From assembly GCA_003538495.1 (NCBI GenBank), contig DPSD01000252.1:1-8450 (forward strand): DNA of 8,450 nt. Reading direction: 5' to 3'. This stretch comes from Accumulibacter sp. (lineage in GTDB: Bacteria > Pseudomonadota > Gammaproteobacteria > Burkholderiales > Rhodocyclaceae). The position numbers were made by a program, and so were the translations under genes. Below are positions 1-7,272 of this stretch, one piece after another. Within the stretch, counting starts at the first letter, position 1. Each line of letters begins with the position of its first letter. The notes beneath the pieces were generated by a model. That model worked only from the letters and a program-made list of their open reading frames with translations. It was not told the origin of the DNA and did no database searches.

Positions 1-257
1 CCGCAGCCGATATCGACGCCGACCGCCGCCGGAATGATCGCGCCGCTGGTCGGGATGACGCTGCCGATGGTCGACCCCTTGCCGAGGTGCACGTCGGGCA
101 TCACCGCCAGGTGGTGGAAGATGAACGGCAGGCGGGCGGTGTTGAGCAACTGCTGGCGCGCCGCGGCCTCGACCGGGACGCCTGCGGTCCACGTCTTGAT
201 CGGTCGGCCTTCGGCGACCTCGATCACTTCGATGGCGTCGCGCTCCGTGCCGACCAT
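1..257 (-). CDS. rtcB: RNA-splicing ligase RtcB, N-terminal part (3' end outside window)
   Basis: RtcB joins RNA 2',3'-cyclic phosphate or 3'-phosphate ends to 5'-OH ends, using GTP and Mn2+, in RNA repair and tRNA maturation in the cytoplasm. Only the first 85 codons are visible; the gene runs off the left edge (the family is about 400 residues). The N-terminus matches the E. coli-type family closely. P19-I20-K21-T22-W23 is followed by the G-V-P-V-E and R-Q-Q-L-L-N blocks, by MPDVHLGKGSTIGSVIP at residues 53-69, and by VGVDIGCG at 79-86. D82 and C85 correspond to the metal-ligand Asp and Cys (D75 and C78 in E. coli RtcB). The ATG at 257 was chosen because no in-frame ATG, GTG or TTG lies in the upstream stretch I read, and it gives an N-terminus about seven residues longer than the E. 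coli protein. No clear Shine-Dalgarno is visible. It lies 78 bases downstream of HK1 on the same strand, so readthrough from HK1 is possible. I saw no sigma-54-type site and no adjacent rtcR in the gap. Confidence 0.95.
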   Translation of the reverse strand, partial: MVGTERDAIEVIEVAEGRPIKTWTAGVPVEAAARQQLLNTARLPFIFHHLAVMPDVHLGKGSTIGSVIPTSGAIIPAAVGVDIGC

Positions 258-335
258 CCGTCGTTGCCGGAGGTACCGGCCCAGGCTGGCGCAGGTAACA
301 GCGAGCCGGCGAAGGTCGGCATGGCTGCGGCGCGC

Positions 336-3269
336 TCAGTGCTGCTGGTCATCGACGGAAGTCAGGGCAGCGGTCGCCGCCAGCGCATCGGCCGGCGGCC
401 GCGTGCTCGGCAGCAGCAGGCGGAAGCGGGTGCCGCGGCCGACTTCGCTGCTGACCTCGATGCGGCCGCCGTGTCGTTTGGCGATGCCGTAGGCCAGCGA
501 CAGTCCGAGGCCGGTCCCCTGGCCAACCGGCTTGGTGGTGAAGAACGGTTCGAAGATCCGCTCCAGGTTCCCCGGGGCGATGCCCTTGCCGCTGTCCTCG
601 ACCTCGACCCACACCTGCCGCGCATCGAAGCCGGTGCGCAGGGTGATCGTGCCGCGCTGTTCGATGGCGTGTGCGGCATTGACCAGCAGGTTGAGCAGGA
701 TCTGGTTGATCTGCGCCGGGATGCATTCGACCTCGGGAACACCGGCGTATTCCTTGTGTACCGCGGCCTTGTACTTGATTTCGTTCCAGACGATGTTCAG
801 CGTGCTGTCGAGGCCGGCCTCGAGATTGGCGAACTGCCACTCCGCGGTGTCCACCCTGGAGAAGTCCTTGAGGTCCTGGACGATCTTGCGGACGCGTTGC
901 AGGCCTTCGAGCGATTCATCGATCAGCGTGCCGACGTCGTCGCGCACGTAATCCAGATCGGCGGCTTCCCTGGCGGCGGCAATCGCGTCGCGCAGCGCGG
1001 GATGCTCGGCGATGACCGTGTCGGCAGCGGCATAGGCATCGATCACTTGCAGCAGGCTGTTCACTTCGTCCCTGAGGCTGCCGAGGTTGGAATTGACGAA
1101 ACCGACCGGGTTGTTTATTTCGTGCGCCACGCCGGCTGCCAGCTGGCCGATCGAAGCCATCTTCTCCGCTTGCAGCAACTGGTTCTGCGCTTCGCCGAGC
1201 TTGCGGTTGAGCTCGGTCAGGTGCTCGATGCTGGCGTGCAGCTGCAGCTCGGCGGCGTGTTGCTCGGTGATGTCGATGCCCGAACTCAAGGTCCCGGTCA
1301 CCGTACCGGACGAATCGCGCAGCAGGGCATTGCTCCACAGCACGCGCCTGATCCGGCCGTCGGCGGTCAGGAGGTCGTTCTGGTTGTGGGCGCCGATGAC
1401 GCCCTTCGGTCTGCCCGCCAGCCAGCACCGGAAGCTGTCCCCCAGCGACTCGCGTTGCGGCTCGGGAACGAAGCGATCGAACCAGTTGGCGCCGATGATC
1501 TCGCTCTCGCTCAGCCGGAGCAACTCACAGCCCGCGCGGTTGATCATGCGCACGCGCAGGTCGCAGTCGATGACCACGATCACCGCCAGCGCCACGTCGA
1601 GGTATTCCTGGGCCTGGTCGAGGGCATTGCGCAAGGCTTTTTCGGCTTCCTTGCGGGCGGTGCTGTCGCGAATGATGCCGCTGTAGAAGTGTTTGCCGCG
1701 CACCGAATAGGCATTGATCGACAGCTCGATCGGGAAGCGCGATCCGTCGCTGCGCAGCCCCTCGAGTTCGACCGTCTTGCCGAGCACGTGCGTTTCTCCG
1801 GTGGCGAGATAACGTGCCAGGCCGTGGCGATGCGTGTTGCGCAGTTCAGACGGTATCAGCATCGTCACGTTCTGATCGGACAAGGCTTCCGCCGGCTGCT
1901 GGAAGATGCTGCAGATCGCCGGGTTGAACGAGCGGATCAAACCCTGCTCGTCGATCGTGATCACCCCGTCGCGCAGGTTGTCGAGAACGCTGCGCAGTTC
2001 CTCCTCCTTGCGACTCAACTGGTCCTCGGTCACCGTCAGTTGCTCGTTGCGCTGGTGCAACTCGGCGAGCAACTTCTGCCTGGCACGCTCTGCGCTCCGC
2101 CGCTCGCTGATGTCACGAAAGACGACCACGGCGCCAACCGTGCGCTCGCCGGCGACGATCGGCGAACCGGCGAAGTCGACCGGAAAGCTGCTGCCGTCCT
2201 TGCGCCAGAAGACCTCGTCGGTCGAAGCGCTCGGCTCCTGGCGAAGGCGGGCGCCGGAGAGCGGACATTCCGCTGCCGGATACGGACTGCCGTCGGCGTG
2301 CGTATGGTGAAACATGGCGTGCGGCCGCTTGCCGAGCATCTCGACCGCGGTCCAGCCAAGCAAGCGCTCGGCGGCCGTATTGACGTAGTTCATCCGGCCT
2401 TCGGCGTCGGTTCCGTAGAGCCCCTCGACCATCGATTCGAGGATCGACGCCTGCCTCTGCTGCAGGATAGTGATCGCCTCGCGATCCGCACGCAGGGTAT
2501 CGGCGGTCCGGTCGAGTGCCAAGAGGATGCGCCCGAATTCGCCGCGATGACTGCCCTTGACGCGCGTGCCGAAGTCCCCCTGGCCGATCCGCAGCAGGGC
2601 GCCCTCGATGACGTCGAGTTTGTAGCCGATGTAGCGCAAAAGCAGCCGCGAAAACACCAGCAGCAGCGTCAGGCCAATGAGCAGGAGCGCCAGGTCGCCG
2701 AGCAGCGCCTTCCGATAGACGGCTTGTGCGGCGGCGTAAGACTCGGCGACGTGGCCTTCCTGCAACGCGATCAGCTGCCGGACCGGGATCACCACCTGCA
2801 GTTGCACCGCCCACCAGTCCTCCTTCAGGACGGTTGCGATCGCCGCCAGGTCGCGCCGGGCCAGCAGTTCGTCGAGGCCGTAAGCAAAGCCCGGCAGCCA
2901 GAGCATGGCGGCTTCGATGGTGTCGACCAGGTGCTGCTCATCGGCGGTGGCCTCGCCTGCCGTCGCCTCGCGATACAGCGCCCAGGCGCGGGGAAGGTCG
3001 CGGCGCGCCGTTTCAAGGTGGAGTCGGGCACCCGCAGCGCTCATGTCGTCGTTGAGGACGCCATACAGCTGCGCGCGCAGGTGGGTGAGTTCCTTGTCGA
3101 CCACAATCAGGTTCTGCGTTGGTCCGACCTCGTCTTCGAGCACCTGACGAAGACCCTCCTGGCCGCGCCAGGTGCCCCACATGCCGAGGCCGGCGATGCT
3201 GCTCAGGGTCAGGGCGCCAAGCACGACGAACAGCCACAGGCCCTGACGGATGCTCAGCTTGACCATCAT
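336..3269 (-). CDS. HK1: membrane sensor histidine kinase, helical periplasmic domain-HAMP-3xPAS-HisKA-HATPase
   Basis: An ATP-dependent autophosphorylating kinase, presumably passing phosphate to a response regulator not in this window. It is 977 residues from the first ATG (or 976 from the second) of a tandem pair. TM1 is about 11-32. A mainly helical extracytoplasmic domain (33-185) resembles four-helix-bundle chemoreceptor sensors. TM2 is about 186-208, HAMP 210-262, PAS1 265-388 (with a H-H-T-H...C-P segment), PAS2 426-536 (FixL-like) and PAS3 555-668. The DHp domain has phosphoacceptor H716 in AHEINNP and a long linker ending in DLKDFSR. The ATPase domain has the N-box around N855, VEDSGKG with D892, EPFFTTK and GTGLGLS, then a short polar tail. 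The frame stays open upstream to 3455, but that extension is Arg/Pro-rich and unlike a kinase N-terminus. The ATG pair at 3269/3266 puts TM1 right after the start but has no Shine-Dalgarno of its own. The stop of a 36-codon ORF overlaps it as TGATG, so translational coupling is likely. The alternative is a one-base frameshift that split the N-terminus. Confidence 0.93.
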   Translation of the reverse strand: MMVKLSIRQGLWLFVVLGALTLSSIAGLGMWGTWRGQEGLRQVLEDEVGPTQNLIVVDKELTHLRAQLYGVLNDDMSAAGARLHLETARRDLPRAWALYREATAGEATADEQHLVDTIEAAMLWLPGFAYGLDELLARRDLAAIATVLKEDWWAVQLQVVIPVRQLIALQEGHVAESYAAAQAVYRKALLGDLALLLIGLTLLLVFSRLLLRYIGYKLDVIEGALLRIGQGDFGTRVKGSHRGEFGRILLALDRTADTLRADREAITILQQRQASILESMVEGLYGTDAEGRMNYVNTAAERLLGWTAVEMLGKRPHAMFHHTHADGSPYPAAECPLSGARLRQEPSASTDEVFWRKDGSSFPVDFAGSPIVAGERTVGAVVVFRDISERRSAERARQKLLAELHQRNEQLTVTEDQLSRKEEELRSVLDNLRDGVITIDEQGLIRSFNPAICSIFQQPAEALSDQNVTMLIPSELRNTHRHGLARYLATGETHVLGKTVELEGLRSDGSRFPIELSINAYSVRGKHFYSGIIRDSTARKEAEKALRNALDQAQEYLDVALAVIVVIDCDLRVRMINRAGCELLRLSESEIIGANWFDRFVPEPQRESLGDSFRCWLAGRPKGVIGAHNQNDLLTADGRIRRVLWSNALLRDSSGTVTGTLSSGIDITEQHAAELQLHASIEHLTELNRKLGEAQNQLLQAEKMASIGQLAAGVAHEINNPVGFVNSNLGSLRDEVNSLLQVIDAYAAADTVIAEHPALRDAIAAAREAADLDYVRDDVGTLIDESLEGLQRVRKIVQDLKDFSRVDTAEWQFANLEAGLDSTLNIVWNEIKYKAAVHKEYAGVPEVECIPAQINQILLNLLVNAAHAIEQRGTITLRTGFDARQVWVEVEDSGKGIAPGNLERIFEPFFTTKPVGQGTGLGLSLAYGIAKRHGGRIEVSSEVGRGTRFRLLLPSTRPPADALAATAALTSVDDQQH

Positions 3270-3379
3270 CACCAGGCCCGCGCGCGGCAAGACGGGCAGC
3301 GCGCCCACACGGCGAAGCGCTGGCGCGCTTCGCGCACCCGGCTTGCTGCGCGGATCGACGCACCTTCCAGACTGCTCAT
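3269..3379 (-). CDS. 36-residue ORF overlapping the HK1 start (coupled leader peptide or frameshifted HK1 N-terminus)
   Basis: No family is recognised. The ATG at 3379 is preceded by AAAGGA with a five-base spacer, the best ribosome-binding site seen in the window. The ORF ends at TGA 3271-3269, whose last base is the first base of the HK1 ATG (TGATG), a classic coupling arrangement. The peptide is basic (eight Arg), has C-P-S-C near its end and finishes in Trp. Third codon positions are G or C in 29 of 36 codons, as expected for coding DNA here, though any frame in GC-rich DNA can look like this. A perfect 9-bp inverted repeat lies inside it. Two readings fit. It may be a leader peptide whose translation delivers ribosomes to HK1. 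Or it may be the true HK1 N-terminus, now out of frame by one base: the HK1 frame is also open through this stretch, so one inserted base would fuse the two. Confidence 0.45.
   Translation of the reverse strand: MSSLEGASIRAASRVREARQRFAVWARCPSCRARAW
3312..3333 (-). other. Perfect 9-bp inverted repeat with 4-base loop inside the HK1 leader ORF
   Basis: GCGAAGCGC (3312-3320) and GCGCTTCGC (3325-3333) pair perfectly around a four-base loop. The stem is inside the small ORF, roughly 43 bases before the HK1 ATG on the transcript. No T-run follows, so it is not an intrinsic terminator. Ribosomes translating the small ORF would open it. It could modulate coupling to HK1, or be chance in GC-rich coding DNA. 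Confidence 0.4.
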
Positions 3380-3384
3380 CAGGG

Positions 3385-3390
3385 TCCTTT
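3385..3390 (-). promoter_or_regulatory. Shine-Dalgarno AAAGGA for the 36-codon ORF upstream of HK1
   Basis: On the minus strand AAAGGA is followed by CCCTG and then ATG at 3379, a near-ideal site and spacing. The HK1 ATG pair at 3269/3266 is preceded by GC-rich sequence without such a motif. This site therefore probably recruits the ribosomes that also serve HK1. Confidence 0.6.
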
Positions 3391-3424
3391 CGCTGCGCTC
3401 TCGCGGTCACCGTCGCGCCGAACC

Positions 3425-3441
3425 GCACTCTATCAGAGAGC
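3425..3441. promoter_or_regulatory. Candidate operator-like dyad GCaCTCT-ATC-AGAGaGC
   Basis: A 17-base near-palindrome has 7-base arms with one central A-A mismatch (3427/3439) around a three-base spacer. It lies 46-62 bases upstream of the small ORF start on the HK1 side, in the least GC-rich part of the divergent gap. The position suits an operator or a small leader hairpin. No regulator is recognised and the dyad may be chance. Confidence 0.25.
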
Positions 3442-3629
3442 ACGCCCTTGGTCATCGCCGGCCAGCGCCGCGGCAGCGCGTCGTGCCCCGTACCGGTGGC
3501 CTGGGCAATGTCGCGCCGGCAACGCCGGGTAGCCCCTTAACGCGATGGCCTTTTTGCCGCGCTGGGCTTATTCTCCCTCGCTGGACGGCCAGACGCGCGT
3601 CAGAGCGCTCCCGGAGAACCAGCAAAGTC

Positions 3630-6600
3630 ATGTCTGATGCAAGCTCGCCCACATCGCCAGGCCAGCAGCCGTCAAGTACCGGCGGCATGCGCCGTTGGTC
3701 GGTGCCGCCGCTGCTCTTCAGCCGCTACCTCGCCGTCGTCATCGTTGGCCTCAACCTGGCGGTCGCCGCCGCCGTGCTGTACTTCTTCGCCGAGTCGCGC
3801 CGCAGCGAGGAACACAAGAGCGAGGCGCAGGGGGCGGCGCTCGTCCGGCTGATCGCCAAGGAGGTCGAGAACCAGTACGGAAGGATCGACCTGACGCTAC
3901 AGATCGTTGCGGAAGAGTACGCCCAGCAGATCTCGCATGGGCGTGACGAAGTGGAAAACTGGCTGCAGCGCGTTGCCGGGTGGCATCCGGCGTTGGCGCT
4001 GCTGCGCATCGCCGATGCCGATGGCAACGTCATCTATTCGCCTGCGGAGGACCGCCGAAGTCGGGTCCCGATCGCCGACCGAGCCTACTTCATCCAGCTG
4101 CGCGACGATCCGCAGGCCGGGCTGGCGATCAGTCAGCCGCTGACCGGCCGGATCACCCGCACGCCAATCATCGTCCTGGCGCGGCGGATAGCCCTTCCGG
4201 ACGGGCGCTTCAATGGCATCGCGCTGGCATCGCTGCCCGTCGAGCACCTGAACAAGATCCTGATCGGCATGGTGGCCGGGGCGGCGGCCGACGTCGGCCT
4301 GATCGATTCGGAATTCCGCTGGGTCGCGGGCCGCGCCGTGGAGTCTGACGCTGCCGAGGGCGAAAGCGGGCTACTGGTCGCTGCCCTGCGAAAGGCTGTC
4401 GAAGCGTCGCCCGAGCAGGGTTTCTTTGCCGCAACGAAGGATGGCAGCGGGCTGCTGGTCGCCTACGCGCGCAGCGCGGCATTCGGTTTCTACGTCATCG
4501 TCGGACAGCCGCGCGCGGCCGTGCTCGCGGCATGGCGGCAGCACGCCTGGGTGGGCGCCGGTGGGGTGGCGTTGTTTGCCGTGCTGAGCACCCTGCTGGG
4601 GCTGTTGCTGAGCCGCCACTGGCAGCAACAGGCGGCGGCGACGGCCAGTCTGCTCGAACGCGACGAATGGATCCGGCAGGCGCAGCAGGTCGGTGGCTTC
4701 GGTCTCTTCTCGTACGAGGTCGCTACTGACCGCTTTGGTGTCAGCGAGTCCCTGTACGCGATCGCCGGCGCCGACGTGGCGTATCCCCACAGCTGGGCGG
4801 GCTGGCTGGCGCTGGTGCACCCCGATGACCGGCAGGCGCTTGACCGCGCCTTTCGCGCCGTGGTGGCCGGCAGGCACGATGTCCCTGGCATCGAATACCG
4901 GATCGTTCGACCGCTGGACGGCAGCCTGCGCTGGGTGCGCAGCACGGCGCAGCTGCTGGCACCCGACGCGGCTAAGCCGGTGGTGGTCGGCGTCGTCCTC
5001 GACGTCACCGCGCAGCGGCGCGACGAGGCCAGGCTGCGCCAGAGCGAAGAGGAACTGCGTGCGGCCTTCGAGCAGGCCGCGGTGGGAATCTCGCTGGTGG
5101 CCCCCGACGGCAGTTGGCTGAGCGTCAACGATCGCTTGTGCGAGATCGTCGGTTATCGCAAGGAAGAACTGCTGCGCCTGCGTTTCCAGGACATCACGCA
5201 CGCGGACGACCTGGCGTCCGATGTCGCCGAGATCGACCGCATGCTGGCGCGCGAAATCGCCTCCTACAGCAAGGAAAAGCGCTACATCCGCAAGGATGGC
5301 GGCAGCGTCTGGGTGAACATCACGGTGGCGCTGATCTGGAACGAAGACCGTACGCCGAAGCACTTCGTGGTGATCATCGAGGACATCGACGCGCGCAAGA
5401 GCGCCGAACGTGAGCTCGGCCGCACGCGCGAAATGCTCAGGAATTTTCTCGACCACCTGCCCGGGCTGGCGTACATCAAGGACCAGTCGCTGCGCATGCT
5501 GCACGTCAATCGCCGCTGCCGCGACCTGCTGCACCGCGACGCCGAACAGCTGATCGGCAAGACCAGCGCCGAGATCTTTCCCGGCGATCGGGGCGAAGGG
5601 GTCAGCGCCCGCGATCGCCAGGTACTCGATTCCGGCAACAGCGAGGTCGTCGAGCGCAGCTACGGCGACAGCAGGTATCAGTCGATCCGCTTCGTGATCA
5701 GGCAGAACGATGATCCGCCCCTGCTCGGCGGCATCACGATCGACGTAACGCAGCGTTACAAGCTTGAGCAGAGAACCACGGCGCTGCTCGAAATCAACGC
5801 GCGTGGCGGGACGCTGCCCGAGAAGGAGTTCCTCGCTTGCGCCCTCGAACTCGCCGAGAAACTGACCACCAGCCGCATCGGCTTCCTGCATTTCGTCAAC
5901 GACGACCAGGAGACGATCGAGCTGTCGACCTGGACCGCTGGCGCGCTGCAGAGCTGCAGCGCGATGTTCGACGCCCACTACCCGATCAGCCAGGCGGGGA
6001 TATGGGCCGACTGCTGCCGCGAGAGCCGCGCCGTCTGTTTCAACGATTACGCCGCGCATCCCGCCCGGCGCGGCCTGCCCGACGGGCACGCGCCACTGCA
6101 GCGGCTGATCTCGGTGCCGGTGCTCGACGAGGGCGCGGTGCGAATGATCATCGGGGTGGGTAACAAGACGGGCCCCTATGACGATTTCGACGTCACCAGC
6201 GTGCAACTGATCGGCAACGACGTCTGGAACGTCGTCCGCCGGGGGCGCGCCGAGGCGGATCTGGCGCGCCGGCTCGCCGAGGTGACCGAACTCAAGGACC
6301 AGCTCGAACAGGCGCACCTGCAACTGCTGCAATCGGAGAAGATGTCGGCGATCGGACAGCTCGCGGCCGGCGTGGCGCACGAACTCAACAACCCGATCGG
6401 CTTCGTGTACTCCAACCTCGGGACGCTCGCCGGGTACGTCGACGACCTGCTGGCGATCGACGCCGCTGTCGACCGCGTGGCGCAGCTGCCGGCGCAAGCC
6501 GGCGGCAGCATGTTCGACGAGGTTCGCCGGCTCAAGGCCGCGTGCGACCATCCGTACATCGTCGAGGACTTGCCGAAGTTGATCGCTGAAAGCAAGGAAG

Positions 6601-7151
6601 GGCTCGAACGTGTGCGGCAGATCGTCATCGACCTCAAGGACTTCTCGCGCGTCGGCGAGGCCGAGTGGCAGTGGGCCGACCTCGAGCAGGGTCTCGACAG
6701 CACGATCAACATCGTCTGGAACGAGCTCAAGTACAAGGCCGACGTCGAACGCCACTACGCCGGACTGCCACCGATCAACTGCCTGGCGTCGCAGCTCAAC
6801 CAGGTGTTCATGAACCTGCTGGTCAATGCCGCGCAGGCGATCGAGACGCGCGGAAGAATCGACATTCGCACCGGCAGCGAGGTAGATGCGGCTGGTGTGG
6901 TCAATGCCGTCTGGGTCGAGATCGAGGACACCGGGCGCGGCATGTCGCCGGAAGTTCAGAAGCGGCTGTTCGAGCCCTTCTTTACCACCAAGCAGGTCGG
7001 CCAGGGGACCGGACTTGGGCTCTCGATTGCCTTCGGGATCGTCGAAAAGCATCACGGTCGTATAGACTTCCGGTCAGCGGTTGGCCGCGGCACGCGCTTT
7101 CGCATCACCCTGCCGATCGACGGCAGTCAGAGCGGTTCGATGACTGCATGA
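3630..7151 (+). CDS. HK2: membrane sensor histidine kinase, PDC/Cache-type sensor-3xPAS-GAF-HisKA-HATPase
   Basis: A 1,173-residue hybrid of many sensory inputs with one kinase core. TM1 is about 33-53. A PDC/Cache-like periplasmic domain spans about 55-300, including D-R-A-Y-F and later I-V-L-A-R-R-I. TM2 is 307-328. There is no HAMP; a short helical linker leads into PAS1 (343-465), PAS2 (472-592), PAS3 (604-712) and a GAF domain (718-870) with YPISQAGIWADCC followed by FNDY. The DHp has H917 in AHELNNP. The ATPase domain has the N-box around N1057-N1066, EDTGRGM with D1100, EPFFTTK and GTGLGLS. All key kinase residues are present, so it should be active. The ATG at 3630 was chosen because it precedes TM1 by a normal short cytoplasmic tail; GGAG at 3613-3616 is a rather distant Shine-Dalgarno (13 bases). 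The ATG at 3687 is an alternative without one. The frame is open far upstream (to 87), but that part is antisense to HK1. It is divergent from HK1 and probably co-transcribed with HK3. Confidence 0.95.
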   Translation: MSDASSPTSPGQQPSSTGGMRRWSVPPLLFSRYLAVVIVGLNLAVAAAVLYFFAESRRSEEHKSEAQGAALVRLIAKEVENQYGRIDLTLQIVAEEYAQQISHGRDEVENWLQRVAGWHPALALLRIADADGNVIYSPAEDRRSRVPIADRAYFIQLRDDPQAGLAISQPLTGRITRTPIIVLARRIALPDGRFNGIALASLPVEHLNKILIGMVAGAAADVGLIDSEFRWVAGRAVESDAAEGESGLLVAALRKAVEASPEQGFFAATKDGSGLLVAYARSAAFGFYVIVGQPRAAVLAAWRQHAWVGAGGVALFAVLSTLLGLLLSRHWQQQAAATASLLERDEWIRQAQQVGGFGLFSYEVATDRFGVSESLYAIAGADVAYPHSWAGWLALVHPDDRQALDRAFRAVVAGRHDVPGIEYRIVRPLDGSLRWVRSTAQLLAPDAAKPVVVGVVLDVTAQRRDEARLRQSEEELRAAFEQAAVGISLVAPDGSWLSVNDRLCEIVGYRKEELLRLRFQDITHADDLASDVAEIDRMLAREIASYSKEKRYIRKDGGSVWVNITVALIWNEDRTPKHFVVIIEDIDARKSAERELGRTREMLRNFLDHLPGLAYIKDQSLRMLHVNRRCRDLLHRDAEQLIGKTSAEIFPGDRGEGVSARDRQVLDSGNSEVVERSYGDSRYQSIRFVIRQNDDPPLLGGITIDVTQRYKLEQRTTALLEINARGGTLPEKEFLACALELAEKLTTSRIGFLHFVNDDQETIELSTWTAGALQSCSAMFDAHYPISQAGIWADCCRESRAVCFNDYAAHPARRGLPDGHAPLQRLISVPVLDEGAVRMIIGVGNKTGPYDDFDVTSVQLIGNDVWNVVRRGRAEADLARRLAEVTELKDQLEQAHLQLLQSEKMSAIGQLAAGVAHELNNPIGFVYSNLGTLAGYVDDLLAIDAAVDRVAQLPAQAGGSMFDEVRRLKAACDHPYIVEDLPKLIAESKEGLERVRQIVIDLKDFSRVGEAEWQWADLEQGLDSTINIVWNELKYKADVERHYAGLPPINCLASQLNQVFMNLLVNAAQAIETRGRIDIRTGSEVDAAGVVNAVWVEIEDTGRGMSPEVQKRLFEPFFTTKQVGQGTGLGLSIAFGIVEKHHGRIDFRSAVGRGTRFRITLPIDGSQSGSMTA

Positions 7152-7155
7152 ACGC

Positions 7156-7272
7156 ATGAACGGCGTCCTCGTCGCTGCACCCGGCCGGCTGCTCGCTGAT
7201 GCTTGCGGAGGCGGGCGCGTGGCCTCGCCGGCCGGGCGGCCTTGGCCAACGCACCAGAAAGAACAGCAATGA
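7156..7272 (+). CDS. Possible 38-codon ORF filling the HK2-HK3 gap
   Basis: An ATG five bases after the HK2 stop opens a 38-codon frame that ends in TGA overlapping the HK3 ATG as ATGA. It therefore bridges the gap exactly and could couple HK3 translation to HK2. There is no Shine-Dalgarno, the peptide is Gly/Pro/Ala-rich with no recognisable motif, and a 10-bp inverted repeat interrupts it. In GC-rich DNA such an ORF is easily chance. I list it mainly because the gap otherwise holds no gene. Confidence 0.2.
   Translation: MNGVLVAAPGRLLADACGGGRVASPAGRPWPTHQKEQQ
7180..7236 (+). other. Long-range inverted repeat in the HK2-HK3 gap
   Basis: CCCGGCCGGC (7180-7189) and GCCGGCCGGG (7227-7236) are perfect complements separated by 37 bases. 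Each arm also contains the self-complementary CCGGCCGG. It sits between the HK2 stop and the HK3 start. No U-run follows, so termination is unlikely. A processing site, an mRNA-stability element or chance pairing of GC-rich sequence are all possible. Confidence 0.35.

Larger units (their letters stand above)
3380..3629. promoter_or_regulatory. Divergent intergenic control region between the HK1 leader ORF and HK2
   Basis: This 250-base stretch separates the minus-strand leader ORF/HK1 from plus-strand HK2 and should hold both promoters and leaders. I cannot assign a convincing sigma-70 or sigma-54 pair on either strand. The more AT-rich spots are around 3425-3441 (the dyad listed separately, with a TGATAGAGT stretch on the minus strand that is a poor -10 candidate) and 3536-3575 (CCTTAACG, TTTTTG and TTATTCT on the plus strand). 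A small CCGGC-AAC-GCCGG hairpin lies at 3516-3528. The open minus-strand frame here continues HK1's frame upstream and was not taken as coding. Confidence 0.5.

Noticed and set aside
224..322. A 32-codon minus-strand ORF between HK1 and rtcB whose start looks hydrophobic.
   Set aside because: It has no Shine-Dalgarno and overlaps the rtcB start out of frame, where the RtcB protein match is unambiguous.
34..492. A 152-codon plus-strand ORF at the left edge.
   Set aside because: It is antisense to rtcB and to the 3' end of HK1, both of which have clear protein signatures on the minus strand.
3270..3455. HK1 starting at the upstream ATG (3455), adding 62 residues.
   Set aside because: The extension is Arg/Pro-rich and unlike kinase N-termini, no ribosome-binding site precedes 3455, and the ATG pair at 3269/3266 puts the first membrane segment at the usual place.
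3546..3574. Plus-strand TGGCCTTTTTGC and TTATTCT as a sigma-54 or sigma-70 promoter for HK2.
   Set aside because: The GG-to-GC spacing is three bases short for sigma-54, and no acceptable -35 element lies 16-18 bases upstream of the TATTCT hexamer.
87..3629. A plus-strand open frame running antisense through all of HK1 into HK2, over 1,150 codons without a stop before the HK2 ATG.
   Set aside because: It is codon-aligned with HK1, so stops could only come from TTA, CTA or TCA sense codons, which GC-rich genes avoid. Its translation has no recognisable domain, while the minus strand gives a clear kinase. The true HK2 start is at 3630.
4371..7055. An 894-codon minus-strand open frame antisense to HK2.
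   Set aside because: It is codon-aligned antisense to a complete kinase. Its resemblance to the frame antisense to HK1 only mirrors the sense-strand homology. Such frames are a known source of false hypothetical proteins.
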